Shown piece after piece: positions 37,437-45,913 of a stretch of 64,000 nt of DNA; within the stretch, counting starts at the first letter, position 1; every line of letters begins with the position of its first letter. Location: positions 19,746 through 83,745 of the forward strand of contig JAAZAV010000034.1 in the NCBI GenBank assembly GCA_012514145.1. The letters are read 5' to 3'. A program made the position numbers and the translations under genes. The DNA is from Clostridiales bacterium (GTDB lineage: Bacteria; Bacillota; Clostridia; Oscillospirales; CAG-272). The notes beneath the pieces were generated by a model that had not been told where the DNA came from, ran no database searches, and saw only the letters and a program-made list of their open reading frames with translations.

Positions 37437-39344
37437 ATGAATAACTTTATGCGTGACAACAAATTCTGGGTGGGCGTAAACTACTGGTGTTCGCGCAACT
37501 CAATAAACATGTGGGAGGACTGGAGCGCCGAGGCGGTTGAGGAGGATTTCAAGCGGCTCTCCTCACACGGCGTGCGCGCCCTGCGCATGTTCTTAGTATG
37601 GCCGGTATTCCAGCCTCTCAAGGCTATCTGGGCTAATATGAAAATCTACGAATACCGCATGGGTGAGGAACCGCTGCCCGACACCGAGGCGGGGCGCGCC
37701 GGCGTCAGCGAGGAAGCCTGCGGGCATTTCGCCGAATTCTGCGCTCTTGCGGATAAATACAATCTTAAACTGATAGTCGGCCTGCTCACCGGACACATGA
37801 GCTTCCGCTTCTACTGGCCGGACGCCTTTCAGGGACGCAATTTCCTATCCGATCCCACCCTTATCAAGTGGGAGGTGCGTTTTGTCCGCTATTTCGTCAA
37901 GCGCTTCAGGGATCAGCCCTCGATAATCGCCTGGGATTTGGGCAACGAATGCAACTGTCTCGCCGGCGGCATACCTCAGGATCAGGGCTTCGTATGGTCG
38001 ACCTGTATTTCGGCTGCGATTCGCGAAAGCGACCCCACCCGGCCGGTAGTGTCCGGCTTCGCGGGAGTGCCGCTGGATCTGGACGAACAGTTCAACTGCC
38101 GCGAGCATGCGGAGACGGTGGATGTGCTGACTACACATCCCTATCAGATTTTCTCATACACCCAGATCGACCCGGTCAATTCCATGCGCGGCGAGATAGA
38201 TCCCGCCGTCCGCGCCTCGCTTTTCGAGGATATCGGCGGCAAGCCGGCATTTGTCGAGGAGGTCGGCTCGATAGGATACACCAACAACAGTGAGAAGTCG
38301 GAGGCGGAATTTCTGCGCACCGGTCTCTGGTCCACCTGGGCTCAGGGAAACCGGGGCTTCTTCTGGTGGTGCTCCAGCGACCAGGGGCATCTTGATTACG
38401 CCCCCTACGACTGGAACAACTATGGGAGCGACTACGGCTTCTTCCGTAAGGACGGTTCGCCCAAGCCTCTGGCTCATACCGCTAAAGAGTTCACCGACTT
38501 TATTGAGAATTACGAGTATGGCGAGCTGCCGCCTCACACCACCGAAGCGATCTGCATTATCACACGGGAATTGAAGAACAATTTCAGCAAAATAGCCGCC
38601 ACCTCCTTTATCCTTGCCAAGCAGGCAAATATCGACGTGCGCTTCGCCCATGCCGACGAGAAACTGCCCGACTCACAGCTCTACATAATGCCCAGCGTCG
38701 TAACCTCCAAGCCTATCTTCCTGCACCGTCTCAACGAGCTGCTTGAAAAGGTCAGAGAGGGCGCGGCACTCTACTTCTCGCTGGGTTCCACCCTCTTCCG
38801 CCGCCTGCCCGAACTGACCGGGTTGACCGTCGAATCGCGGGAGGCGGGAGGTCCGGAGGAGATTACTCTAGGGTCTGACAAGTTCACCCTCGGCGGCGGT
38901 ATGCGCTACAATATCGAAGCCATCGCCGACACCTGCGAGGTTCTTGCCGCGGCTCCCGACGGACGTCCCGTATTCGTCCGCAACCGATACGGCAAGGGCA
39001 GTATATACTTCCTGACTTTCCCCATGGAGCTTCAGCTCGCCGACAAAGCCGGCATTTTCCGTGACGCCGACAAACCTCCGTATTATCGTTTCTATGAGGT
39101 CTTTGCCAAGGCTGTCGACGACCGCGCCGCCCGCTCATCCCATCCCTGCGTGCTGACAACCGAGCATCCGCTTTCCGACGGGAAACGCATAATCACGGCT
39201 GTCAATTACTCGGGCGAGACAATCGACGCTCCCCTTGCCCTCCGCGAGGGCTGGGCACCCTGTGACATCGCACGCGGCGGCTACGCCGGCGGGAACATGA
39301 AAATCACCCCTCATGACGCACTGGTCATGACCGTGACGAAGTAA
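37437..39344 (+). CDS. GH5-like (beta-mannanase/cellulase-type) glycosidase
   Basis: 635 residues; GGGAGAG seven bases before ATG 37437. The N-terminal TIM barrel shows clan GH-A features: GVNYWCSRNSINMW at the start, proton donor Glu171 in IAWDLGNECNC, and nucleophile Glu275 in AFVEEVGSIGY. After about residue 350 come further domains resembling the glutamine-amidotransferase-like and beta-sandwich tails of such enzymes (YIMPSVVTSKPIFLHRLNEL, SIYFLTFPMELQLADKAG). No signal peptide, unlike secreted mannanases, so it probably cuts short imported chains. It is cotranscribed with the FAD oxidoreductase and ends at a clear terminator. Confidence 0.8.
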   Translation: MNNFMRDNKFWVGVNYWCSRNSINMWEDWSAEAVEEDFKRLSSHGVRALRMFLVWPVFQPLKAIWANMKIYEYRMGEEPLPDTEAGRAGVSEEACGHFAEFCALADKYNLKLIVGLLTGHMSFRFYWPDAFQGRNFLSDPTLIKWEVRFVRYFVKRFRDQPSIIAWDLGNECNCLAGGIPQDQGFVWSTCISAAIRESDPTRPVVSGFAGVPLDLDEQFNCREHAETVDVLTTHPYQIFSYTQIDPVNSMRGEIDPAVRASLFEDIGGKPAFVEEVGSIGYTNNSEKSEAEFLRTGLWSTWAQGNRGFFWWCSSDQGHLDYAPYDWNNYGSDYGFFRKDGSPKPLAHTAKEFTDFIENYEYGELPPHTTEAICIITRELKNNFSKIAATSFILAKQANIDVRFAHADEKLPDSQLYIMPSVVTSKPIFLHRLNELLEKVREGAALYFSLGSTLFRRLPELTGLTVESREAGGPEEITLGSDKFTLGGGMRYNIEAIADTCEVLAAAPDGRPVFVRNRYGKGSIYFLTFPMELQLADKAGIFRDADKPPYYRFYEVFAKAVDDRAARSSHPCVLTTEHPLSDGKRIITAVNYSGETIDAPLALREGWAPCDIARGGYAGGNMKITPHDALVMTVTK

Positions 39345-39361
39345 ATATCCAAATGAATATT

Positions 39362-39391
39362 AAAAGGCGGTTCGATGTGAGCCGCCTTTTT
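39362..39391 (+). terminator. Rho-independent terminator after the GH5-like gene
   Basis: AAAAGGCGG (39362-39370), a short loop and GCCGCCTTTTT (39381-39391). Confidence 0.85.
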
Positions 39392-39453
39392 ATATGTGGA
39401 AATTCACTGAATTTACTACGGACAGATTTTCGCATTATATTCACTAATTTCAC

Positions 39454-39482
39454 TTGCATAAAATGTACGGGTGTGATATACT
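39454..39482 (+). promoter_or_regulatory. Predicted promoter of the CBM9-like protein gene
   Basis: TTGCAT (39454-39459), 17-base spacer, TATACT (39477-39482) preceded by TGTGA. It rules out translation starts before about 39489. Confidence 0.6.
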
Positions 39483-39516
39483 CCGAAAAGGTAATTTGTG
39501 GGGGAGGCATGTTGGC

Positions 39517-40536
39517 GTGAGCGTGAAAAACGGCATCGTTCGGCTTGCAGCCGCCGTGTTTGTTTTTGTTCTCGTTTTAACGCTTATGTCTGTGCCGTCT
39601 GACATTTTTACATCTTACGCCGCGCGTCCGAACGAGACGGTGCGTGCGCTTCGTATGTACAGGCAGCCGTTAATCGACGGGGTAATTTCCGCCTATGAAT
39701 GGGGCGAACCTACCGTTTTCTCCGATTCAGGTCAGTCAGTCTCATATGCCGTCGAAAAAAACGAACTTGAACGCCGGCGGTTAAGTATGGAAATATGGCT
39801 GCGCTGGGATCCCGGGGCGCTCTATGTAGCCGTGCGCACCCCCGAACTGGATCACAGCCTTAAATATACGGGCGGCGACCTCTGGAACGGCGACAGCTTG
39901 CAGATAGGCATCGACCCAGATGGCGCCAACTCAACCCGCGACCCGCGGCACTGCTTCGGAGAGGATTCAAGCTGTCTAGGATTCGGGCTTTACAACGCCC
40001 GAACGCCGGCTGCCAAAACCTTCAGCCGCTGGTACGGACCGAATGGCGCGTCGGACGACGCCGGGCAGATCAGCTATGCGGTCAGTCACGCCGACAAGAC
40101 TACGGTATACGAGATAATGATACCATTCAGCGAGCTGTTCCTCATGACAGATGAACCTGAAAGAAATGTCAGTTACCCGTGGTTTCTGCCGGGCGATTCG
40201 GTTGGAATAACCATACTGCGCCGGAGTTCGGGTTCTGCCGACAGCACTCATACCGGATTTCTCAGCTGGGGTTCCGGACTGGCGCCGCAGCCCGCCGATT
40301 ATATTTCAGGTTCCAATAAACTCATATTCGACAACACCCCCGCATATGGATGGGAGGGCGTCGAGGCAGATGTGGCGGCTGCCGACGCCGCCGCAAGAGG
40401 TGAAGGCAATATTCCCGCCGCGGCGACCGGAGATTCCGGTATCGTTGCCGTCGGTATTTCCGTCCTGTCGGCGGCATCATCGTCTGCCATTTGCAGATAT
40501 GCAAACCGCAAACGATATAAACACCTGTCACATTAA
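39517..40536 (+). CDS. Exported, membrane-anchored CBM9-like surface protein
   Basis: 339 residues from a GTG start at 39517, chosen because GGGGAGG lies nine bases upstream and the promoter lies just before. The in-frame ATG at 39454 would precede the transcript. A signal peptide (IVRLAAAVFVFVLVLTLM) is followed by a beta-sandwich that looks like carbohydrate-binding module 9 / DOMON: PLIDGVISAYEWGEPT, MEIWLRWDPGALYVAVRTPE, GGDLWNGDSLQIGIDPDG. Near the C-terminus an apolar stretch (GIVAVGISVLSAASSSAI) and basic tail (CRYANRKRYKH) suggest a membrane anchor. There is no catalytic domain. It probably binds glycans or displays on the cell surface; function unproven. Confidence 0.65.
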   Translation: MSVKNGIVRLAAAVFVFVLVLTLMSVPSDIFTSYAARPNETVRALRMYRQPLIDGVISAYEWGEPTVFSDSGQSVSYAVEKNELERRRLSMEIWLRWDPGALYVAVRTPELDHSLKYTGGDLWNGDSLQIGIDPDGANSTRDPRHCFGEDSSCLGFGLYNARTPAAKTFSRWYGPNGASDDAGQISYAVSHADKTTVYEIMIPFSELFLMTDEPERNVSYPWFLPGDSVGITILRRSSGSADSTHTGFLSWGSGLAPQPADYISGSNKLIFDNTPAYGWEGVEADVAAADAAARGEGNIPAAATGDSGIVAVGISVLSAASSSAICRYANRKRYKHLSH

Positions 40537-40567
40537 AGCAATACAACCGAAAGGAAATGCACTCCAC

Positions 40568-41680
40568 ATGAATTCATTAACCCGTAAGCTGATTGCAGTA
40601 GCGGCGCTTGTCATTGTTATCGCCGCAGTTCTCATTACACTGTCAGTATGCAAAGCCGAGCCTGAACTTCAATCCGGCGAACTGAAATACCCCGACGATC
40701 TCACTCCATACATCACCCTTGGCAAGTATATGGGTGTGGAAGTAGAAGTAAGTGAACCCGAGGTGACCGAGGAAGATATCCAGGCTAAGATTAACTACCT
40801 GCTTTACTTCTATACCACATCGGTGGAGAAAGACGGCGCCGTTGAGGAAAACGACATCGTTACTATCGATATCACGGCAAAAAAGGGTTTTGTGGACATT
40901 GAGATGCTGAATGTCGCCGACTACAACTTCACCTGCGCCGCTTCGGAATACAGTATCTTCGGCAAAATTGAGGGCTTCGCTGACGCACTCATCGGGCATA
41001 TAAAAGGCGATGTGATTGAATTCACGGGCATACTTCCCGCTGATGAGGACACCTACGGTCAGTTCGCCTCATCTCCCGTCGAGATGACTATAACCATTAA
41101 GGGCGTCAGCCGGCTGGAGACACCCGAACTCACCGATGAGTTTGTGACCGAAACATTCGGCTTCAATGACATAACCGCATTCAGAAAGTCGATTGCCATA
41201 GAGGTCGAAAAAACAAAAAGAGAACAGATACTGAGCCAGAAGCAGAACGATGTCTGGTACAAGGTATATGATGAAAGTGTGGTTAACGAGTACCCCGAGG
41301 ATGCGCTGAACTATTACAGGATGATGAATATCGCTTCGGTACAGAGTTACGCCGACGAGACGGGATTGTCCCTTGAGGATTTTGTCACCGAGTATTTCGG
41401 CATAACCATGGACGAATTCAACGCTACCAATGAGAGCGACGCCAAAGAGTCGGTTAAAAATGACCTGGTGTTCTACTCCATAGTGGCGGAACAGGGGCTT
41501 GACCTGACCGATGCCGAGTACAGCGATGGCCGCGCGGCATACTTCGCAGACAGCGGCGGAGAATTCGATTCGGAGATGGATTTCGAGGCTCATTACAGCA
41601 GGTTTGTTATATACAACAGCATACTTTGGGATAAGATGATCAACTTCATCACCGATTCGGCGGTCGAAATTAAGAAATAA
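40568..41680 (+). CDS. Exported trigger-factor-like foldase
   Basis: 370 residues from ATG 40568 (AAGGAA eleven bases upstream). One N-terminal hydrophobic segment (KLIAVAALVIVIAAVLITLS) ends in VCKAEP, either a membrane anchor or an atypical lipobox. The rest resembles trigger factor without its ribosome-binding domain: a PPIase-like part (ENDIVTIDITAKKGFVDIEM, then LIGHIKGDVIEFTGILP) and a helical arm domain (TPELTDEFVTETFGFNDITA onward). The ribosome-docking GFRxGKxP motif is absent. It probably folds secreted proteins at the outer membrane face, like PrsA but of trigger-factor type. It lies 31 bases after the CBM9-like gene and 15 before pyrE. Confidence 0.65.
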   Translation: MNSLTRKLIAVAALVIVIAAVLITLSVCKAEPELQSGELKYPDDLTPYITLGKYMGVEVEVSEPEVTEEDIQAKINYLLYFYTTSVEKDGAVEENDIVTIDITAKKGFVDIEMLNVADYNFTCAASEYSIFGKIEGFADALIGHIKGDVIEFTGILPADEDTYGQFASSPVEMTITIKGVSRLETPELTDEFVTETFGFNDITAFRKSIAIEVEKTKREQILSQKQNDVWYKVYDESVVNEYPEDALNYYRMMNIASVQSYADETGLSLEDFVTEYFGITMDEFNATNESDAKESVKNDLVFYSIVAEQGLDLTDAEYSDGRAAYFADSGGEFDSEMDFEAHYSRFVIYNSILWDKMINFITDSAVEIKK

Positions 41681-41695
41681 CAGGGGATCAGCTAT

Positions 41696-42361
41696 ATGGA
41701 TGCAAATAAGAAAGAATTTATAAAATTCATGCAGGACAGCGGCGTGCTGACCTTTGGGGATTTCGTGACCAAGAGCGGACGCAGAACTCCCTATTTTGTC
41801 AACACGGGCAACTACTGCACCGGCGAACAGCTTCACAGACTGGGTATATACTACGCCCGCTGCATCAAGGAGACAATCGGCGATGCCTTTGACGTGCTCT
41901 TCGGGCCGGCGTATAAGGGTATACCTCTTGCAGCCCTGACCGCCGCCGCCCTCTATTCCGAATATGCCATCGACCGCCCCTATTTCTTCAACCGCAAGGA
42001 AGTCAAGGACCACGGCGAGGGAGGCAGTTTCGTCGGATGCAAACTCAAGCCCGGCATGCGCGTCGTATATATCGAGGATGTTATCACCGCCGGAACCTCG
42101 ATAAGCGAGACAATTCCGCTTCTTCGTGCCGCCGCTTCAGACCTTATAATCGAGCACGAATTCATAACCGTTGACCGTATGGAGATCCGTTCCGAGGAGA
42201 ACCGCACCACCGCCGTTGCGGCTGTGAAGGAAGAGTTCGGACTTAACGTTCACTCCATCGTGAACACCGCGGAGATAATCGAGTACCTGCGCGAGACTTC
42301 GGCGGATGCCGACCTTATCTCACGCATGGAAGCCTACGCCGAAAAGTACTGTATAATGTAA
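41696..42361 (+). CDS. pyrE: Orotate phosphoribosyltransferase
   Basis: 221 residues; AGGGG upstream of ATG 41696. It makes orotidine 5'-phosphate from orotate and PRPP in pyrimidine synthesis. The PRPP-binding motif is VVYIEDVITAGTS and the N-terminal orotate site resembles FVTKSGRRTPYFVNTGNY. Active-site KEVKDHGEGG matches the flexible catalytic loop of the family. The length is usual for the longer clostridial type. No other pyr gene is adjacent; it may be read through from the foldase gene 15 bases upstream. Confidence 0.92.
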   Translation: MDANKKEFIKFMQDSGVLTFGDFVTKSGRRTPYFVNTGNYCTGEQLHRLGIYYARCIKETIGDAFDVLFGPAYKGIPLAALTAAALYSEYAIDRPYFFNRKEVKDHGEGGSFVGCKLKPGMRVVYIEDVITAGTSISETIPLLRAAASDLIIEHEFITVDRMEIRSEENRTTAVAAVKEEFGLNVHSIVNTAEIIEYLRETSADADLISRMEAYAEKYCIM

Positions 42362-42374
42362 GCATAAATAAAAC

Positions 42375-42411
42375 TGGGCTGTATGGAAATTTCGGTTTCT
42401 GATACAGCCCA
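42375..42411. terminator. Bidirectional terminator between pyrE and the ProX-like gene
   Basis: TGGGCTGTAT (42375-42384) pairs with ATACAGCCCA (42402-42411) between convergent stops. Confidence 0.7.
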
Positions 42412-42417
42412 AATTAT

Positions 42418-42978
42418 TTATAAATCAACAAATGTCGGCTCGTGCCCGGTATGCGGCAGAAAGACCTTCAAAATGTCATCCATCGCAAGCAGCAGGCTCG
42501 AGGTGTTGACGCAGGGGTGAATCCCGATATGGCTGCTTGAGAGCAGTTCCCGGTCGATAACCAGTCGGACATTGTGATCCGTGTCGAACCCCAGCCCCAG
42601 CACGCTCAACGCACCCGGAGTTATGTTGAGGTATTTCTCCATATGTTCGCCGTCGGCGAAGGAAAGCCGCGCACAGCCCAGCTGTGCGGTGATGTCCTTG
42701 GTTTTGAAGGGCTTGCCGCCCGGCATCATAAGCAGGTAGAAGTCGGTACACTGCCGGTTGCAGAGAAAGAGGTTTTTACACATCTCCCCTCCCAGCAGGG
42801 CATCCACCGCGTGACAGTCCTCAATTGTGTATGCAGGCAGGTGATCGACCCGCTTGTAGTCTATGCCCAGCCTGTCAAGCAGAGCGTAGGTCTCAAGCTC
42901 CTTCGGCAGCCGACCGGCACTCTGGCATTCCGCAGGAGCGCCGTTGTATATAGTGGTGTCTGTAATAATATCGCTCAT
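42418..42978 (-). CDS. YbaK/ProX-type prolyl-tRNA editing protein
   Basis: 186 residues with the YbaK/EbsC fold: DRLGIDYKRVDHLPAYTIED, KNLFLCNRQ, FYLLMMPGGKPFKTKDI, then LSVLGLGFDTDHNVRLVIDREL and HPCVNTSSLLLAMDDIL. Free-standing members hydrolyse mischarged alanyl- or cysteinyl-tRNA(Pro) in trans; clostridial ones are often called PrdX. No prolyl-tRNA synthetase gene is nearby. The ribosome site before ATG 42978 is poor. It converges on pyrE. Confidence 0.82.
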   Translation of the reverse strand: MSDIITDTTIYNGAPAECQSAGRLPKELETYALLDRLGIDYKRVDHLPAYTIEDCHAVDALLGGEMCKNLFLCNRQCTDFYLLMMPGGKPFKTKDITAQLGCARLSFADGEHMEKYLNITPGALSVLGLGFDTDHNVRLVIDRELLSSSHIGIHPCVNTSSLLLAMDDILKVFLPHTGHEPTFVDL

Positions 42979-43035
42979 ATCAGTGAATATTCAGGTTATT
43001 ATGTTAAATTCGAGTTATAAGAATCAGATAACAGC

Positions 43036-43062
43036 GACGGGGGGCAGAATTTGCCCCCCGTC
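43036..43062. repeat. GC-rich inverted repeat downstream of paralogue D
   Basis: GACGGGGGGCA (43036-43046), loop GAATT, TGCCCCCCGTC (43052-43062). The 11-bp stem is perfect but has no T run on either side. It may stabilise the 3' end of the iron-sulfur transcript or act as an atypical terminator. Confidence 0.6.
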
Positions 43063-43080
43063 TTGTCAAAGCCGTAAGAA

Positions 43081-44256
43081 TCAGTCGTTTTTCACCGAGT
43101 TGTTATCGGCAGCCGACGCAGCCTCGGCGGGAGAAACATAGCCGTTGTATTCGTTGGTGCGGATTCCGGGGTACTTCTCATCAAGATACTTTTCACGCCA
43201 CGGGTTGACGCCCTTGACAACCTTCTCGGGTTTGTTGGAAAGCAGCCAGGACTTTTTCTTGTAGAATGGGTTTTTGAAGGTGTTTTCTATGCGTCTGCCC
43301 TTCTCAAGCGAATCCATACAGGCGCGTATACAGCCCCGGGCGCCGCAGACGGCGTAGTAACCGGTGTGCCTCAGGACATAACGGTAGTACTCAACCAGGT
43401 CGCTGTTGCCCCAGTTGTCCGAGTATTTGCTGCCCCAGCTGCCCTGCGCGACGGTATAGGATAAACGGTATGCCTCCTCCTCGGTCATGTCGGAACTCTC
43501 GACATCGAATGCCATGTTGGGGAATTCCTTCTTGAGGAAGGGCGAGATACGGTTGTTCATGCCGTGGTGGGTCAGCGTACAGCGGCCCATCTGAACGTCG
43601 CCGTACCAAACGGTTTTCTCGGGGAATTTGATGTAGAGCCGCGCGTTCTTATCCTTGAGGGGCGGAACGGCGTTGCCCGGGCACTCGCGGACACAGGCGC
43701 CGCAGTGCATGCATATTGTGCCGGTGTCAAGAATAGGATCGGGCTCAAGAACGGCGTCGGTGAGTATGATGCCGATACGGAGGCGCGGACCGAATTTTTT
43801 ATTCAGAAAGACCTTGGAATAGCCGATTTCACCCACGCCGCAGCCGGCAGCCAGAATACGCACGCTGGCGCTGATGTTGGGAGGGTAGCGTCCGGGCTCA
43901 ACCGGCGGTTCATGCTGCTGACGTTCGGCAACGGCGGGATAGTGAAGCACCGCCTCCCAGCCGTGATCCTCTATGAAACATGCCAGCTTGTTGGAAAGCT
44001 GAGGACGGAAGAGGGTATTCAGACGATTGTAGGAATAGAATGTATAGTTGTGCCAGTGGGTGCCTTCCTCTATACCGCGGTAGGAACCGCGGGGAATGCG
44101 CATAACCACCGCAATGACCGACTTGCAGTCGGGAAAGTAGTTAAGTACGTTAAGCAGTGCGGGAGCGTCCTTGAAGCGCTCGGCGTTACCTATGCCGATA
44201 TCGTCAATGCCCAGCTCTTTGGCTTTCTGCTTAATCATTTCGGAAGTCAATTTCAT
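43081..44256 (-). CDS. QueG/reductive-dehalogenase-like double [4Fe-4S] protein, paralogue D
   Basis: 391 residues, the longest of the five. Core block CGVGEIGYSKVFLNKKFGP then ILTDAVLEPDP. First cluster motif CMHCGACVRECPGNAV, second CGARGCIRACMDSLEKGR. It shares with paralogue C the insert after the first cluster (KFPEKTVWYGDVQMGRC) and an N-terminal GTHWHNYTFYSYNRLN. After the second motif comes a tail of about 70 residues, basic at first (NPFYKKKSWLLSNKPEKVVK), absent from the shorter copies. It follows paralogue E by 96 bases; the ribosome site is weak. Confidence 0.75.
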   Translation of the reverse strand: MKLTSEMIKQKAKELGIDDIGIGNAERFKDAPALLNVLNYFPDCKSVIAVVMRIPRGSYRGIEEGTHWHNYTFYSYNRLNTLFRPQLSNKLACFIEDHGWEAVLHYPAVAERQQHEPPVEPGRYPPNISASVRILAAGCGVGEIGYSKVFLNKKFGPRLRIGIILTDAVLEPDPILDTGTICMHCGACVRECPGNAVPPLKDKNARLYIKFPEKTVWYGDVQMGRCTLTHHGMNNRISPFLKKEFPNMAFDVESSDMTEEEAYRLSYTVAQGSWGSKYSDNWGNSDLVEYYRYVLRHTGYYAVCGARGCIRACMDSLEKGRRIENTFKNPFYKKKSWLLSNKPEKVVKGVNPWREKYLDEKYPGIRTNEYNGYVSPAEAASAADNNSVKND

Positions 44257-44352
44257 ATTATCTTTATCCGATTATGCATCGCCGTGCGATAATCTTATCC
44301 TTTCATGATTTGTTGGTCAGCACTGAAAGTGCCTGCAGAATTGACGATATCT

Positions 44353-45213
44353 TCAGTCTTTAACCTCAACATTCCTGCCGGAGCCGTCCTTCGCCCAGGT
44401 CTTGCGGTTGCGGAACTTGTTCTCGAACACGTTCTCGATGAGCTCATTCTCCTCAAGATGGCACATGCAGGTGCGGTTGCAGAGAGCCGCGATGCGGTCG
44501 GGGCGGGCAGCCGCGCTGAGACGGTTGCCGCGGGCGCCGTTGGGGCAGGACTTGCAGGCGGCATAGTTGATCTTGGCAATCTTCATTTCCTTGCCGCAGA
44601 CTGTAAGAGTCTCATATTCGGTCTTGGAGATGGCGTTCAGCGGGCAGACGTCGGCGCACTTGCCGCACATGTCGCAGATAGACTCGGTGAGAATGGGATC
44701 GGGTTCGATCTCGGCGTCGGTGATGATCATCTGGAAGCGCTGGCGGGAGCCGTACTTCTTGGTAAACACCATGTCATTGTAGGAAATCTCGGCAAGACCG
44801 CAGGCGATGGCGGCATAGCGGAAATCCGGGTAGACATTGGGTGCGGGACGCCCTTCGGCGACAGCGACACCCTGGGGCTTGATCTCGGTGGGGTTGTTGA
44901 AGATAGGGCATGCCTCCCAGCCCTCGTTCTCGATGACGCGGGTCAGGTCGTAGCAGGCGGTGGAGAGGAAGGCATCCTCAAGCCAGCTTATACCGTAGGT
45001 GCCGTAATCGCCGAAGTTTGTGCCCTCTTCGACACCGCGGAGCGAGCCGCGGCAGATGCGCTTGCCTACGAGAACCACAGTTTTGCCCTCCGGGAAAATG
45101 GCGAAGGGATTATGCTGAGCGTCGACGCCGTCCCAACGCTCCTTGGAGCCGAAGCCGACCAGCTCAATGTCGTTTTTCGCGGCGTAGTCAAGAATTTTCT
45201 GTTTGAGATTCAT
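44353..45213 (-). CDS. QueG/reductive-dehalogenase-like double [4Fe-4S] protein, paralogue E
   Basis: 286 residues; AAAGGAAG before ATG 45213. Core CGLAEISYNDMVFTKKYGS, ITDAEIEPDP; first cluster CDMCGKCADVCPLNAI. The second region is rearranged: CKSCPNGARGN, then CNRTCMCHLEENE, more Cys than in the others. It has an N-terminal ELVGFGSKERWDG. First gene of a pair with paralogue D, behind a promoter with an inverted repeat in the leader. Confidence 0.75.
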   Translation of the reverse strand: MNLKQKILDYAAKNDIELVGFGSKERWDGVDAQHNPFAIFPEGKTVVLVGKRICRGSLRGVEEGTNFGDYGTYGISWLEDAFLSTACYDLTRVIENEGWEACPIFNNPTEIKPQGVAVAEGRPAPNVYPDFRYAAIACGLAEISYNDMVFTKKYGSRQRFQMIITDAEIEPDPILTESICDMCGKCADVCPLNAISKTEYETLTVCGKEMKIAKINYAACKSCPNGARGNRLSAAARPDRIAALCNRTCMCHLEENELIENVFENKFRNRKTWAKDGSGRNVEVKD

Positions 45214-45280
45214 GATATTACTTCCTTTCGGTATTAGTTAACGGTTTAATTTTGGCATGTCTGTATAAAGGCAAAGAGTC

Positions 45281-45304
45281 TGCGGTAAATATATGTCTAC
45301 CGCA
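45281..45304. promoter_or_regulatory. Inverted repeat in the leader of the paralogue E/D operon
   Basis: TGCGGTA (45281-45287) and TACCGCA (45298-45304), ten bases apart, just downstream of the predicted -10. Possible operator or RNA hairpin. Confidence 0.45.
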
Positions 45305-45315
45305 CTCATGTCCCG

Positions 45316-45344
45316 ATTATATCATACCCAGCCACCGATGTAAA
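45316..45344 (-). promoter_or_regulatory. Predicted SigA promoter of the paralogue E/D operon
   Basis: On the minus strand TTTACA (45344-45339), 17-base spacer, TATAAT (45321-45316) with TGA before it. Confidence 0.7.
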
Positions 45345-45423
45345 GTGTGTTTTTTACAAATAATACCCAAAATGCCCATATAATACCAAAATCCCGTTTT
45401 TCATGGGGCGCGGTAATAACAGG

Positions 45424-45458
45424 AAAAAATCACAGGGATACGCCAAAACGTATCCCTG
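45424..45458 (-). terminator. Rho-independent terminator after rpsU
   Basis: CAGGGATACG and CGTATCCCTG (45433-45442, 45449-45458) form a perfect 10-bp stem, followed on the minus strand by TGATTTTTT. Confidence 0.9.
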
Positions 45459-45486
45459 TTGATTATGAAAAAAAAACGATGCAGGA

Positions 45487-45663
45487 TTACTTGTACTTGC
45501 GCTTTCTTGCAGCCTCGGACTTCTTCTTGCGCTTAACGCTGGGCTTTTCGTAGTGCTCTCTCTTGCGAAGTTCGGAAAGCACGCCCGATCTGGCGCACTG
45601 TCTCTTGAATCTGCGAAGAGCGCTGTCCAGCGACTCGTTTTCCTTAACTCTGACCTCTGCCAT
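45487..45663 (-). CDS. rpsU: 30S ribosomal protein S21
   Basis: 58 residues: [20 protein letters not shown] at the N-terminus, then [20 protein letters not shown], ending in a lysine/arginine-rich tail ([15 protein letters not shown]). This is the full S21 consensus and length for Bacillota. GGGAGGG lies before ATG 45663. S21 sits on the 30S platform near the anti-Shine-Dalgarno region and helps translation start. It is a single-gene unit with its own promoter and terminator, away from other ribosomal genes. Confidence 0.95.
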   Translation of the reverse strand: MAEVRVKENESLDSALRRFKRQCARSGVLSELRKREHYEKPSVKRKKKSEAARKRKYK

Positions 45664-45732
45664 TCTGATATCCCTCCCTTCGCTTCAACGCAAAGAGAAT
45701 ACAAAATTCTCGGTGCATATTGCAACGGGAGT

Positions 45733-45761
45733 ATTATACATCAGACAGAGCCGATTGTCAA
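45733..45761 (-). promoter_or_regulatory. Predicted SigA promoter of rpsU
   Basis: On the minus strand TTGACA (45761-45756), 17-base spacer, TATAAT (45738-45733). Confidence 0.8.
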
Positions 45762-45861
45762 TAGCAAAAGCATGAATTCGTCGCTCGAATTTCCTAGTAA
45801 ATTCTCAAAGTAACTGCAACAGCAGCGTTTGCGATTGCGCTTACATTGGGAATTCACGGAT

Positions 45862-45905
45862 AATCAGCCCGCTAAGACCTTTCCAGGCTTCTTAACGGGC
45901 TGATT
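45862..45905 (-). terminator. Hairpin terminator after trmO (end of the 46-57 kb operon)
   Basis: AATCAGCCCG (45862-45871) pairs with CGGGCTGATT (45896-45905), with partial pairing further in. It lies nine bases beyond the trmO stop; the T run on the minus strand is short. Confidence 0.65.
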
Positions 45906-45913
45906 TTACTTTT

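Noticed and set aside
43036..43062. GC-rich hairpin as a standard terminator
   Set aside because: The stem is perfect but there is no T run in either direction, so it is listed only as an inverted repeat.
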